Assembly: GCF_002288925.2 (NCBI RefSeq)
Contig: NW_022098050.1
Span: forward strand, 2,464,725 to 2,528,724
Reading direction: 5' to 3'
DNA from: Delphinapterus leucas
Taxonomy: Eukaryota; Chordata; Mammalia; Artiodactyla; Monodontidae
DNA: 64,000 nt
The notes below the pieces were generated by a model. It was not told the origin of the DNA. It made no database searches and saw only the letters and a list, made by a program, of their open reading frames with translations. Shown here piece by piece: positions 39,347 to 51,847 of this stretch (position 1 is the stretch's first letter; every line of letters begins with the position of its first letter). The position numbers and the translations under genes were made by a program.

Positions 39347-39479
39347 TTTTTTTTTTTTTCTCTTTTGTTTGTTTCCGCCGCGAGGCATGCAGGATCTTAG
39401 TTCCCCAATCAGGGATCGAACCCGTGCCCCCTGCCGTGGAAGCGCGGATTCTTAACCACTGGACCACCAGGGAAGTCCC
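39345..39479 (-). mobile_element. CHR-type SINE, antisense
   Basis: Minus-strand start GGGACTTCCCTGGTGGTCCAG, box B GGGTTCGATCCCTGA, short body, A-tail (T run at about 39346-39359). Flanks 'agggcgtttt' (about 39302-39311) and 'agggggtttt' (about 39482-39491) could be a target duplication, with the TG array inside the insertion. Confidence 0.9.
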
Positions 39480-41160
39480 ACAGGGGGTTTTTAAGCAGTG
39501 TGTGAGCTAGTGGAAAAGTACTGGAAGGCGTTAAGGGAAGGTTGGGCAGTGTGTTAGACCACCTATGCTAATTGATACTTATCAAAGTTAGACTCCTACC
39601 CTCCCACAGAGACTGAGAGACAGGGATGCTCTCCTTGATGATTACATTTCAAAAGGATGGCTCCCAGGTGCTTGAGAAAGACATTCCTGGGTTGTAGAAG
39701 ATTTACATCTCAAAGAGACAGAGCAAGACTCTACAATTATAGGGCTTCTCAAAGTAAGTGCTCTAAGAAAAGGAAGGTGGCGGGTGGGAGGCTGTCATCA
39801 GGAAGAAACCTGTCTGAAGTTTTAGTCAAGCTGAGGGAGATGTGAAGGCAGTTCTGATCACTGATTGCATATACCAGTCTATGGCATTCCTTTAGAACGA
39901 ACTTTGTCATCCTCTGGTTCTCTCTAAACCTTTCACATATATTCACGGTATATTTGTATGAGGTTAAGGTTTTTTACATCTTTGAAAATTATATTGTGAC
40001 TTCTTTTTCTCCTATAATTGTTGATAGAACTAGCGGAAATCAGACAGTGAAATCAGAAAACAAAACAAAATAACAACAAAAAGACACATTAAAGCACAGA
40101 TTTAGAAAGGGCAAAAAAATCATTTCTGGAATCTGACTGATGAGACAGCATGGGGAGGCTAATGGAGTAAGGAGAAGAATAAATGGAAATAATTGTCTTT
40201 GGAATGTGAACATTAACATAATGGAGAGCAAGGAATAAAAAGCATGAGAGTGTTAAGTATATTGTGTCATTGTCCCAAGAGACGCTCAGTTGAGAGATCA
40301 CACCACAAAAACAAACAAAAAAACAAAGAAAACACACCATTTTAAATCATAAGAAATGTATGTGATAACAAAATAATGAGAGAGCTCAGAAGAATCAGAG
40401 AATAAACAATTTATTACCACCTCTTAAGTAGCTTCGAATCCTCTTCCTAAATTCAAAAGTTAACTTGAATTCTGACTCAGACATAAATGAAGTTTGCAGC
40501 ATTTATTTCTTTATTGCCAGGAGAAAGATTTATCTTGATCTATTTAAATCCTTCCAGGCATTCCTATTTATTTAAATTTATAAAAGTCCTTTTCTTTGAT
40601 GTTACTCTATTTTTTCATTGTCTGAGAAAATGAACTGAAAAACCTAATTTCCGTTTCCTAAATTACTATTTTTCCCCATGAAACTTCTAGGACTCTCCAA
40701 ATGATTGGAGTAAAATGGAGTGTGGCAAATTGCCTTCTAGAGGGACTCTTCACAATTAGAAGTTGCCAAAAGTAGAGATCAAAGCAGTGTATAATGGCTT
40801 TAAAACGAGCTCATGGATGATGACATATAAATCTTTTTGCTTTGACTACTTATATTTCATAATTATTTTTACCAAGTCCCAAGTATAAAAGACATTTTGT
40901 ACATAAAATGTACTCAATAAATGAAGATTAAATTTTAAAAACAACTACCTGCTTTCTTTTCATTCTACATGTAATTGATATGCATAAGCAGTAAAGAATA
41001 TGGCAGAGTTGCGTTACGTTTTGTAGTCTAAAGATTCCTATAATAGTGACATGTCAGGAACAGGGCTTCCCAAAGATTGTTTTCAGGAGTAATATTATCT
41101 CTGGGTCAGTGCAATTAGCATTATCGAATGTAACTTTGTGTAAAGAGGAAAACATTCTAT
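39480..41160. other. Intron sequence without a recognised element
   Basis: AT-rich intron. An A-rich 'aaacaaaacaaaataacaacaaaa' type run lies near 40058-40081. No exon is recognised. Confidence 0.5.
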
Positions 41161-41162
41161 TA

Positions 41163-41305
41163 TCTTTGCTGTCCAGTACATTAGCCAATAACCACATGTG
41201 ACTGTTAAGCACTTGAGGTATGGTTATTAAAACTGAATAACTGAATTTTTAATTTTATATCATATAAATTAAGTAGTCATATTTTGCTGATGGCTACCAT
41301 ACTGA
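41163..41305. mobile_element. Palindromic DNA-transposon-like repeat
   Basis: 'tgctgtccagtacattagccaataaccacatgtgactg' at one end and 'gatggctaccatactgaag' at the other are inverted relatives of a common mammalian element with a 'gctgtccaatacggtagccac' end. Family not named. Confidence 0.6.
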
Positions 41306-41524
41306 AGAACACAATCTTCTTTGATGTGTTCTTCAAGAATAAAGAAAAACGTTTAAACTTTTTTCTTTAGAAAACAAAACCCAGCTTAACCTAGTAGTTC
41401 CCAAATTTAGTTGAGCAAGGAATCCCTCGTTTACATCTGAGTAGAACATTGGGGTACACTTCTTTTTAAAGCAACAGTAAAAAGTGATAAGGTGTTTAGG
41501 GCCAGTTACACATTATTCCTTGTT

Positions 41525-41780
41525 TTATTTGCTTGTTCATTTGTGTATTCACTCAACTAACATCTCTTGAGCTATGTAATGGGCACGGTTGTGATACAGT
41601 CTTGTTCGTTTATTAAGCTCTTTCTAATGGGAGAGACTGATTAGTAAAGAAATAACTACAGTACATGCAGTCTGGTAAGTTCCAAAAGCACAGAGGGCTA
41701 TGGGAATACAGAGGTGGACACATCATCGAGATTTGTCATGGGGAACTTTCCAGAGGGAGACTGGAGGACAAGTAGGGCAT
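41525..41780 (-). repeat. L2 LINE 3' end, antisense
   Basis: 'gtattcactcaactaacatctcttgagctatgtaatgggcacggttgtgatac', 'gggagagactgattagtaaag', 'gggaactttccagaggg' match the antisense L2 3' end. Confidence 0.65.
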
Positions 41781-42183
41781 TGATTTAAAAAGAGGGCCTT
41801 TTTTCATTTCTTATTTCACTGACTCCCCTCCCCACAGTTTGCCACTTAACCTGTTTTATTCAGGCTTGCTTCCTTATACCCTTAAGTCGGAGGGATTAAA
41901 CCAGTTTTTGCAGGTTGGTTTGAGAATAACATGCACTAAACATTTTCTGCTTCCTTTCTGCCACTCCATCCACTCTCCCTGTCCAACCCCTACACATTCC
42001 AACACACACCAAAGAAAGAGATTGTTCTAACTTTAAAAGTTTTACTGCTAATCACAAAAATTAAAAGCTGTAATGCTAACCACAGAGAGTTTGTGTATAA
42101 TCTTCAGTGTTCTCAAAATAACTGTCAAAATTTTAACCTGAGTGCAGGGACAGGTCTCCCATCTTTTAGTCTCCAATAGAACA

Positions 42184-42241
42184 GACACACATGCAGGCAC
42201 ACACACATAGCTACACATACACACACACTCATACACTCACA
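42184..42241. repeat. CA-rich imperfect microsatellite
   Basis: Interrupted CA/ACAC units. The matching minus-strand frame (Cys/Val-rich) is an artefact. Confidence 0.85.
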
Positions 42242-42244
42242 TGC

Positions 42245-42545
42245 TCGTGTCCTCTGTCTTTTCCCACTTCCAGCAACCTTCCAACTGATTTCTCTGTATC
42301 CTCCTTTCTTTCCTAATCTATTCTCAGAAAAGTAAGAAACATTCTAAAATGTAAATCTCATTAAGCCTCTCCCCAGATTATACTCTTCAAGAGTTATCTC
42401 AGTTTCTTTCAAGATAAATTCCATAGCCTTAGAGTAGTTTAAAATTCCTGTAAGATGTAGTCCAAGTTTATTCCTGGACCCTAAGAACTAAAGGTCATAG
42501 AAAGGTGTCTAGCACATAGTAAACAATCAGTGTTAGCAATTCTTT
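42245..42545 (+). repeat. L2 LINE 3' portion, sense
   Basis: 'ctcattaagcctctccccag', 'ttcaagataaattccatagcctt', 'gtgtctagcacatagtaaacaatcagtg' follow L2 to its 3' end. Confidence 0.7.
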
Positions 42546-43605
42546 TAGGAAATGGTTCTCTGTCCAGGAAGCCTAAAAAGGTGGCACACTGTAAGATTAG
42601 GGAAGCAACTCCAAGTGCAACAAATGTACAAAAAAAAAGCAAATCCTAGAAATGTTACTAAGAACTCACTGTTCCCGACAACACTAATCTACTCCTCTAA
42701 CCCTGCCGTCAGCCTACATACTTTATAGTTTCAAAGGATGAAGTGTCTCCATTCACATCAAAACCTTACCTTTTTCACATAACAGTGTATGCTTAAAACA
42801 ATATTGTAGACCGTCTCTTATCCTAAAAAAATGTAAGTGTTAGGAAGCATTTTTTATAGATACTTAAAAAGCAGGTCATGTAAGACTGATTGGAATTTTA
42901 AAAACTACTTTTATTAACAGAGACAATGTAGGGTGGTTATCTCAAACACAGATTTAGTTAAGGATTTGTTCCCGACTCTGGAAGTGAGTGCCGTTAATTA
43001 GTGTCAGATTCCCAAAATACCCACCAGTATAACACATAGATTAAGCAAACCTGAGCGGATTACTTGGTGCAGTAAAAGAGACCAGCATCTTGAGAGGTTC
43101 TTAGTAGATTCTCAGAAGATGGAGCTTGAGGGTAGATATGTATAGGTTTGGGGGGGAGTTGGATTCAAGTAGATTAAAGCAGGTCTTTGAATGCAAAGAT
43201 CAGAATGAAATTGGGCAAAATCCAAGATACAGACAAGGGTTGGTGGATGCAGTGAATCAAGGGTTTTGGCGTAAGTCTTAATGAGTAAAGAGCTGTTGGT
43301 AAGTGAGAGGGTTCATCCAGCTGAACAATGCATTGTCCAATAAAGGGTTTTTTTTTCCCTCAAGATAACTTAGTGTCTTGAGGCAGAGCTGGTTGATCAC
43401 TCTATAGTTCAGATAAATGTATTTTCAGGAATGTCCTGAAGCCACCAATGAAGCTATATATTAGTTTATAGCATTATTTCCTGGGAAAAGACTTCTTGGA
43501 ACAAAGAATAAAGTCATACTGATATAGGGACCTTGAAGATTAAACTATCTGGTTAACAACCTTTTTGAGTGTCCTGAGTTGTAAAAAGGGGATATCAGTG
43601 GGAAC
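42546..43605. other. Intron sequence without a recognised element
   Basis: No exon or confident repeat; short poly(G) and poly(T) runs near 43150 and 43348. Confidence 0.45.
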
Positions 43606-43607
43606 TT

Positions 43608-43695
43608 TTTCTTGTGGTTATTTTGAGAACTCAATGAAATACTGTGAATAAAGTCCTTAGTAGGATACCTGTCACTTAGCAGATGTACAAAGACT
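43608..43695 (+). repeat. MIR SINE 3' fragment
   Basis: 'gttattttgagaactcaatgaaatactgtgaataaagtccttagtaggatacctgtcac' follows the MIR 3' half. Confidence 0.6.
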
Positions 43696-43849
43696 GTAAA
43701 ATATCTTCTGTTTTAAATGAAGTATTCTTAATGTAGCAACCCATTCTTCTATTAACTCATTCTAGAGCATCCACCGTAATCCATATATGTCCTTTGCTAT
43801 GTGTAAAGGCACAGAGATGAAAGGACCATGTGCTCAAATAACCTTTGCA

Positions 43850-44060
43850 CTAATAGACATGTTACCCTGTGACATGGAGTGTGCTCTGGGAAAAATATGA
43901 ATTGACATGCTGAGGCAGCCCGGGAAATTTAGAAAAGTCAGAAAAACTGTCCTAGTGAAGTTGATCTTTGACCTGGGCCTTGAAGGATGAAGAGTAATCT
44001 GTGAGACAGCCAAGGGTCAAAAGATCATTCCAGGCTAAGGGAAAAGTACGTACAAAGAGT
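43850..44060 (-). repeat. L2 LINE fragment, antisense
   Basis: 'tttgacctgggccttgaaggatgaagagtaatctg', 'aagatcattccaggctaagggaaaagta' match antisense L2. Confidence 0.7.
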
Positions 44061-44240
44061 AGGAGCTATTAATTTCCATGCTGGGTTCCAGATATGAGGA
44101 GAAGGTGAGATTCCAGATGGAGCAGCAGAAGATGAGTCTGGATAAGAACAGTGTGATAAATAATAATAAATTCAATATATAATTACAGTAATCTGTGTTT
44201 TCAGTAAACGTAAGTTGATTCCAACCAAAGGGTCAAGGTT

Positions 44241-44262
44241 TTTTGTTTGTTTGTTTGTTTGA
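44241..44262. repeat. (TTTG)n simple repeat
   Basis: About five TTTG units on the + strand. Confidence 0.9.
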
Positions 44263-44304
44263 ATCAGGGTAAGAAATTGGGCTTCTGTCCTGTATGCTCT
44301 AGTG

Positions 44305-44500
44305 GTTGGCACATATGTTTTGTTTGTACACTAGAGTCACATGGAAAGACTTTTATAATTGTCCAGGTTATGCCTAAAACCTCCTAGAGATTCTGATTTC
44401 ATTGATCTGGGATGAAGCTTGGGAATCTGTATTTTTAAATGTTTTTGTGTTTTGCTTGTTTGTTTAATGCTTCCCTAGTGATTCTAATGTATAGGCAAGA
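44305..44500. mobile_element. MER5A-like DNA transposon fragment
   Basis: 'gtggttggcacatatgt', 'actagagtcacatggaaagacttttat', 'gagattctgatttcattgatctgg', 'tgcttccctagtgattctaatgta' follow the MER5A order. Confidence 0.7.
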
Positions 44501-46135
44501 CAGAAAAACTGCCTGCAGTAAAGAGTCACAGTCCAAGACCAATAGTCAGAAGCCCAGTATGAGTCATTGAAGCAGTAGCCTTAAGGTCCACATGCACAAT
44601 TCTGTAAGCAAGGAGTCAAGAGAGGTTTACTAGTGGAGCCATCCCATGATAACCCATTTTAGGAGGTAATGCTAGCAGTAGAGAGAGACTGAATTCGAGC
44701 AGAGTGAGTGTTCAGTCATTCCTGCTTACCTGGAGCTTGGTTTCAAAGAAGAAATGGAAAGAGGTTCTTCAGATCTTCCCAGTGATATCAGTCATAGGGT
44801 AAAGCTGAGGTAGTATACATGAGATGAGATGCACTCAAAAGAAAGAAGTAAATGATGGATTAAACTAAGATGTTGGGATAAAGAAGAGAGAGGGAGCTCA
44901 GTCAAGGAAAAATCCAAGGGTTGTAGTTATGGGGCAGGAGTAGCAGGTACGGGCATGGAGATGAAGATAGCACATTTAAAAAGGTTGAGTGTAAGGGGCT
45001 TCCAAATAAATCATGACTACTTCCCCAAGCATTACTTTACTCCAGACCCAGGCGCAACTGGGTAGTCCCTCCTCTTTCAGAAAATCTTTAACAGCGTGCT
45101 ATCTCTCCTTCTTTGTCGAAAACCCCAATGCCCTTAGGCCATTCTCTGACTGCTTTCTCAGTTCCAAAATATTTCCTTTACTCTTCTAAGGGTTGGTTTT
45201 TTGCTACAGTAGATCTTATATTATTTTTGAATTGAGAAATGAGCTATAGTTAGCATCCCAGAGCCACAGAAAATGACAGTATTCATGAACTATTTCTGAT
45301 GAACATGAAAAAAGTCAAATGTGGTCAATTTCCTAGGTAACCTCAAGGTCAAGCAAAACAGTCCACCTGCCACATTGCCAAAGGTCCTGGGGCACATTAT
45401 GAAAAATGAAAATTAAAGGCAAACAGAAAGCCTAAGCATGTGTATTTTGATTTGTGATTGAATTTTTAAGTGAGAATAATAACTACGTAGGATCAATGAT
45501 GGCGTTGTCTATGGGATTCTAGGAAAAATTCTCTAATCTTCCCCAAATATTTTAGGATCTTGTGTCACAATTGCTGAAACCCTAACTCCAAGCTGGTGTC
45601 AAGAAAAACACTAGAAAATTTGCAAAATGACTGTCAAAAACAATGGTGTTAACATGACAACAAAAGCAAATTTGTATATTTTTTTTAATCCCTCAGAGGT
45701 CAAGGGAGTGATATCTTCTAGTAATTCATCTAGGAAATTAACCACTTCTGGCTTTTAAAATCAGAGGTATGTAGTTCATAAATACTGTCATTTTCTTTTA
45801 TTTTGAAGAATATGGTTCATAGGTAATTATTTGTTGGAAAATATTTTTATACATAACAGCGTGTTTAGGATAGCATCTGCTGATGCACCATAGATAAAAA
45901 TTGTTGTAGCTGGGACAGCAATTTCAATCAGAAAGAAAAACCTTAAGGAGCTTCATAAAATTTACCACAATTTATGCTTCTGAGTCCATGCTATATATTT
46001 GTTGATTTGTTTCATTCCCTGAGGGATCAGTAGTGAATATTTAAGTAAAAGAGGACATGATTGCACATTAAATACAATGTGTCTTCTGGGAAGATAGAGA
46101 GATCTTTCAGTTTTAGCAGCATTCATGTTTGTGTG
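44501..46135. other. Intron; weak L2-like text near 45000-45190
   Basis: The pyrimidine-rich part ('agtccctcctctttcagaaaatctttaac') may be L2. No exon is recognised. Confidence 0.4.
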
Positions 46136-46140
46136 CCTGT

Positions 46141-46162
46141 GTATGTGTGTGTGTGTGTGTGA
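46141..46162. repeat. Short (TG)n microsatellite
   Basis: TGTATGTG followed by an uninterrupted TG run. Confidence 0.9.
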
Positions 46163-46297
46163 ATTTATTCAATAATAAAAATACCACCTTCCATTTGCAT
46201 GATATTTAAAAGATTTTTTTCAGTACATTTCTGATGTATTCTCCTTTTCAGTCCCTCAGTAATCCTGTAAGGTAACAACAATATACGCAATACTCTT

Positions 46298-46527
46298 TTT
46301 TTTTTTTTTCATCTTTATTGGAGTATAATTGCTTTACAATGGTGTGTTAGTTTCTGCTTTATAACAAAGTGAATCAGTTATACATATACATATGTTCCTA
46401 TATCTCTTCCCTCTTGCATCTCCCTCCCTCCCACCCTCCCTATCCCACCCCTCCAGGCGTCACAAAGCACCGAGCTGATCTCCCTGTGCTATGCGGCTGC
46501 TTCCCACTAGCTATCTACCTTAAGTTT
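46298..46527 (-). mobile_element. 5'-truncated L1 3' end, antisense, with 12-bp target duplication
   Basis: Same L1 3' UTR text as 24820-25120. CGCAATACTCTT is found at 46286-46297 and 46528-46539. Poly(T) on the left is the A-tail. The low divergence suggests a fairly recent insertion. Confidence 0.94.
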
Positions 46528-46539
46528 CGCAATACTCTT

Positions 46540-47868
46540 AACAAAATCCTTTGACATGCAGTATCTTACTTGAGACAACAAGCTCGAGAAGTAAGTAATA
46601 TTATCTCAATTTAAATGAGACAGCGAGGCTCAAACAGGATAAGACACTTAGCAACCCGCAACAAGCTATTTGAGAATGAACTGATACTCAAACCTAAGGC
46701 TTGTTAACCTAACACCGTGCTTGATTCATAGAAAGATTCAGTAAATACCTGAAGTTTAATTCATAATTTGTATAGAAATAGCATATCACTACCACAACGA
46801 ATTTTGGCTTTCTTTTGATTATTGTATCCCAGGGAGAGGTTTTGTCTGTAGCCAAGTATCATCTGGAAGAGTTTACTTAACTAATTTGAGCCATATAGAC
46901 ATTTCACTAATGTGGGAAAGCACACCATAATATAGGCTTAAGGAGCCAAGAGACCTGCATGTTGTGTATTATTTGAAAAGAAGCAAAACATTTTAATACA
47001 AAACTACTTCACATGAATTTGATGGGGTATTTTCCCTTTCTTTTTATTAGTGTAAATCTGCCTATCTTTAATAATTATTGGTGAGCATAAAGTAAAAGAG
47101 AATTATTGAGAAATAACACCAAAGATCTAAGTATGCATAGAGTTTATTTCACAGAAAGATGCCTATAAAACTTGTATAACCAATTGGCAGGCTAAAAGAA
47201 TAACGTCATGTAAATGCAGAATGCAATTACCATTTTCACAAATTTGGTACATGTTGGGAATGTCATTTCAATCAGGGCTAATCATAATATGTCAGGAATA
47301 ACTGTGATAACCATAAGTGATAATGTTATGCTGCTCACTTTTTCTAATTCTGGTGGCAAAATATGCAAAGGAAAATTTTCAAAGAGCCTGTAAAACATGT
47401 TCAAGATTTTTCCCACTTTAAAAAATATTTTCAGGGAAGTATTCATCATTATAGAGCAACAATTATTTTGATAACTCAATTGTTCTTAGACTAATCTCGT
47501 CTTAGAATTTTTTGCCATCTTTTAAGGCAAATTAAAAAGAACAAGTATCAGCTTTTAAGTTGCTGTATTTTTTTACTACACATAAATTTAAATATTAGTT
47601 TGAAAGTGTTGCCTATTTCATTTTTTTAGCAAGTATGCTTCTTATTGATAATGAGTAAAGTACATAAAAACAACAAACTAAGCACCTCAGCACGAAGCTC
47701 AATGGGTATTCCTGTTGGTTGCATTATGAAGTTGGTATGAATGGCATTTTGATGCTCTCTCATTTTCTGGCTCCTGATGAACAAACACGTTAATGGAAAC
47801 ATTATTAATTTCATTACTGATTTTAATGGGTCTCACAAATAAATGCATTTATTTTGAATGCCTTAAAT
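46540..47868. other. Intron; possible MIR near 46600-46690
   Basis: 'ttatctcaatttaaatgagacagcgaggctcaaacagg' resembles antisense MIR. The remainder is unrecognised. Confidence 0.45.
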
Positions 47869-47878
47869 CAGGTGATCT

Positions 47879-48287
47879 TTTTTTCTGGTTTACATTTTTA
47901 TTTTTTAATATTTAAAATTTTTTATTTTATATTGGAGTATAGTTGGTTAACAATGTTGTGTTAGTTTCAGGTGTACAGCAAAGTGATTCAGTTATACATA
48001 TAACCATTGTTTTTCAGATTTTTTTCCCATATAGGTTATTACAGAGTACTGAGTAGAGTTCCCTGTGCTATACAGGAGGTCCTTGCTGATTATCTATTTT
48101 ATATATAGTAGTGTGTATATGTTAATCCAAAGCTCCTAATTTATCCCCCCCTCCAAGTTTCCCCTTTGGTAACCATAAGTTTGTTTTCGAAGTCTGTGAG
48201 TCTGTTTCTGTTTTGTAAATGAGTATCATATGATGTCATTTATATGTGGAGTCAAAAAAAATGATACAAATGAACTTATTTACAAAA
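47879..48287 (-). mobile_element. 5'-truncated L1 3' end, antisense (first of two at one site)
   Basis: 'ttttatattggagtatagttgg', 'gttccctgtgctatacaggaggtcc', 'tatatgtggagtcaaaaaaaatgatac' are antisense L1 3' UTR. CAGGTGATCT lies at 47869-47878 and 48288-48297, a 10-bp target duplication. Confidence 0.92.
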
Positions 48288-48297
48288 CAGGTGATCT

Positions 48298-48428
48298 CTC
48301 TTATTATTGAAGTATAGTTGATTTACAATGATGTGTTCATTTCTGCCGTAGAGCAAAGCGATTCAGATATATATATATATATATATATGCACACACACAT
48401 TCTTTTTAAAAATATTCTTTTCCATTAT
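48298..48428 (-). mobile_element. Second 5'-truncated L1 3' end at the same site, antisense
   Basis: A separate start of the same L1 3' UTR ('cttattattgaagtatagttgatttac', 'agagcaaagcgattcag'). It is bounded by GGTGATCT at 48290-48297 and 48429-48436. An (AT)n run lies at about 48367-48388. Confidence 0.9.
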
Positions 48429-48436
48429 GGTGATCT

Positions 48437-49235
48437 TAAGCTGTAATTCATTGTAATTACTGCTTTTTATATTTTGAAAAATAGCAGCATGTGTATGAGT
48501 ATATAGAATGTGTGTATCTCTGTGTGTGTTTGTGTGTGTGTCTGTGTGTGTTGAGTCGTGCTGAGATATTTTCTTTTAGCACACGTATTTAGAATTATCA
48601 AAAAGATATTTGTTTCTTAAAGGGAGGTCAGGTTATATCACTTTTCTACTTTCGGAAGGAGTAATAAATTCAGGTAATAATTCTCTAAATTTGGGCTTAA
48701 TAACCCAGAATCCTATAGGATGTCACTCTACGTTTTATTAGGCAACTACTCTATGTGTACGTTTCGTGGAGGATCATGGAAAAGGTATTTATGTGAATTA
48801 TAGGACAGATATTTGCCTACAAATAGAAGGAAGAAATGTAAGCAGAGACATAAATCAAAATATAAATAATACAAATCAATGTTAATAATTTATTGTTAAA
48901 TAAGGCTTTCTTATTAATGGTCTAACCTTTAAACGTTTTCGGAATGATATTCCCTGTTATGAAGCTTAAATCTTCTAATGAAATCCATACTTGGGAAAAA
49001 CCCTTTAGTTTTCCAATTACATTATGAAATAAAATAAATTAAATAATGAGTCTTCGTGATAGAAAAAAAAATAACAGAAGCCAAGTTCATGGAGTTGCTT
49101 TCTCTTTGTGTGTTTATTAATTGTAGTCTTACACAGCAGTAAGAGCTCTTCATCAGTATTTTACTTGTCTGAGCTCAGCTCTGTTTAAAACTCCACTGAA
49201 GGACAATTCCAAAACTAACCTATTCTTCTCAGGTT
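48437..49235. other. Intron; TG-rich run near 48515-48550
   Basis: Interrupted TGTGTG units at about 48521-48550. Otherwise AT-rich and unrecognised. Confidence 0.5.
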
Positions 49236-49239
49236 CCCT

Positions 49240-50260
49240 ATTCGACCCTTCTTTTCCCTCCTCTCCCTTTAGCCTATATTCTTCCATCTGGTAAGTTTTT
49301 AAACATTTGAGACCATCAGCTATGAATGCTCTTACCTTCCCTTTATCCTAATTATTAATGTATTCATGACCACAACTAACCTCATGCCTTTTTTCCTGTC
49401 TCCAGGGGTGAGGGTCTCATCTTCCACTTAAGAGATAATTATTTCACCTGTGTCTTTGATTCTTTTGATTCCTTTTCTCTTTCAACTCTATGGTTAGCTT
49501 CATCTTCTCCTTTCTCACGGAACTGCCGTTTCACTCTCTTCTTTTCTGAGCCAAACTTCTCAAGGGAGTAATCTCAGTTCTTTATCTCTGTGATCTAATC
49601 TCCCATTTCCTCCTAAGCCAGTGCAGTTCAGTCTCTACTCATCACTGGGCAAAAAGTGTTGTTTTTATGATGAGTGATGACGTTTGTATTGGTAAATTTA
49701 GTGAGTATGTACTAGTTATTCTTTACCAGGTCTCTCTTCTGCACTTGACACTGTTGATTACTCTGTCTTAGAAATTCTCAACACACTTGACTCCTATGAC
49801 ACCATCCTCTGTTCTCATTCTTCTGTGGACACTTCATCAGTATTGGCCATGAGCTCCTCTTTCTCCAAGTTACCTTTTAGTTATAGGTGCTGCCATGCTT
49901 CCATCCCAGTTCCTTTACTCTTCTCACTCTGCACACCGTCTTGGTGCCCCCATGCCTTCTTCCACCCTTTGCTTCACCATCTGACACTTTCATGTAGTGG
50001 TTCCACAGGTATATGAAACTCACCATGTCTGAACTCATGCTGAGTAAGTCTCTCCCCCTCTTCTCTTAGCACAGCATCTTTAGGGTAACCTAGGTGAGGA
50101 ACAGTGGAGTCATTCTTGTTCACCAACATCCTTACTTTCCCATTCAATCAGTCACCAAGATTTGCACATTTTGTCAACTATTTTCTTTCTTTCCATATCT
50201 TCTCTTTTATCCCTAGCACCAAGCCCTGGTTCAAATACTTTTTCTTTATTTCTTTTTTGG
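49240..50260 (+). repeat. Long L2 LINE fragment, sense
   Basis: About 1 kb of pyrimidine-rich text in L2 order: 'cttctgcacttgacactgttgattactctg', 'ctcctatgacaccatcctctgttctc', 'atgaaactcaccatgtctgaactcatgctg', 'ggagtcattcttgttcacc'. This corresponds to the L2 reverse-transcriptase region, but the reading frame is destroyed. Confidence 0.8.
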
Positions 50261-50849
50261 TCTCCGACAACAGTACACGGATTTTCACATAACAACATGA
50301 CATAATACTCTCATTTACAAAAGGATATCATTTTTGGATTTGGAATAATATCATACATTTTAAAGTGTCTATAAGATTAGTTTATTTCCTCATAAATTCT
50401 TATACAATCATATGAACAATTCAACATCACTGCTTTATACACATGTGGCTTATATAATATGCAATTAGTTTTATAGTGTTGTTATTATTCAGTGGTATTT
50501 TAAATTTGTGTAATGTGCTAGTAAAGACCAAGCTATTCTACATTTTTTTAACCCGCGGAAAGATTAAACTACTTGTTATTAAAAAAAATGACTGCTATTG
50601 GTTTTAACATTTTTGTATTTAGCTTTGTGTGGAATAGCTCATGAGTATTTCTCAGTTCTCCTCTCTCTTTTTCACATAGCATCAGAAATTCCTCCATTTT
50701 GACAGATATTTAGGTTAATTTCTTGATATTATGGTCACTATTCATATTCGTCAAGTGTTTTGATATAGACAATTAGAAAGAATAAAGTACGAGTATATGT
50801 CTCAGTCACACAGATGAGCCTTTCCAGGAGTAGAATGTGCATTTGTTAA

Positions 50850-50925
50850 TCGTGTTTCTACTCACAGTACTTAGCGTGGGATCTGTCACAGAGTGAGCAC
50901 TAGATAAACGTTTTTTAAATTAATG
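50850..50925 (+). repeat. L2 LINE 3' tail fragment
   Basis: 'cacagtacttagcgtgggatctgtcacagagtgagcactagataaacg' matches the L2 tail 'cagcgcctagcacagtgcctggcacatagtaggtgctcaataaa'. Confidence 0.7.
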
Positions 50926-51668
50926 AAGCTGTCAAAGGTCACCCAGGAGTGTAATTCCAGAGGACAGATGAAGTTTTTCACATCTTCATGTTCATACTCC
51001 ACATTCTTCCTTATGCAGTTATTCAAAATTAATTGGCAAGAATTGCCACTGTCCTTTTTTTGTACTTGTTTTGAATTCTAGATTTTATTTTATTTTGCCA
51101 TCTGTATTCTTTACACTTCCTTGAAAAATCAGGCACTGTATAAAATCAGACACCGTTTCAGGTTGGTTGATACATTTCACAAGGGACCATTCCAATCATT
51201 ATCTTCTTGGTCATTTAAATACCCATTTGTCTACTTATTTTCATGTAAAAAATTGGTATCTCTTTGAAAACCTTACATATGTAGCTATGTAGAAACACCA
51301 AAGCTGTTTTTTCTCTTTTATGTTGTGAAGGTTAGGATAAGAGAAAGTGACACCTGGTTTCATTCAAGGTATTTTGTTAATTCATTGACACTTGCCTTTG
51401 AAAAAAGGATCCTGTATCTCCTTGTCTTATTTATGATGAATTGGTTCGTATATATATAAAGACATATTTATGACCTTAGATCTAGTCAAGTATAATATCT
51501 TTCTAGTTCAGTTGTATGCCTTTCCAAGGACTCTCAATTTTTATCCAAAGTTTCTTATTGAGTTTTAACTCCTTCCAAATAGAAGCAAATTATTAGCAGC
51601 CACTGTACTTTCACTGTAGAAAATTGTATAAGGTGTTTTGTACATTGATGCATTTTTCTACTTGCATC
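50926..51668. other. Intron sequence without a recognised element
   Basis: AT-rich, nothing recognised. Confidence 0.5.
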
Positions 51669-51680
51669 TACATCTACTTT

Positions 51681-51847
51681 TTTTTTTTTTTTTTGCGGTA
51701 TGCGGGCTCCGGACTCGCAGGCTCAGCAGCCATGGCTCACGGGCCCAGCCACTCCGCGGCATGTGGGATCTTCCCGGACCAGGGCATGAACCCGCATCCC
51801 CTGCATCGGCAGGCGGACTCTCAACCACTGTGCCACCAGGGAAACCC
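51681..51847 (-). mobile_element. Young CHR-type SINE, short variant, antisense
   Basis: Minus-strand start GGGTTTCCCTGGTGGCACAG, box B GGGTTCATGCCCTGG. TACATCTACTTT lies at 51669-51680 and 51848-51859. Compared with the copies at 26881 and 31852 it lacks about 40 bases of the GC-rich body next to the A-tail ('ctctcactgctgtggcctc...'). Confidence 0.94.

Noticed and set aside
46286..46539. Tandem duplication suggested by identical 12-mers
   Set aside because: The 12-mers are the target-site duplication of an L1 3' end, which explains them fully.
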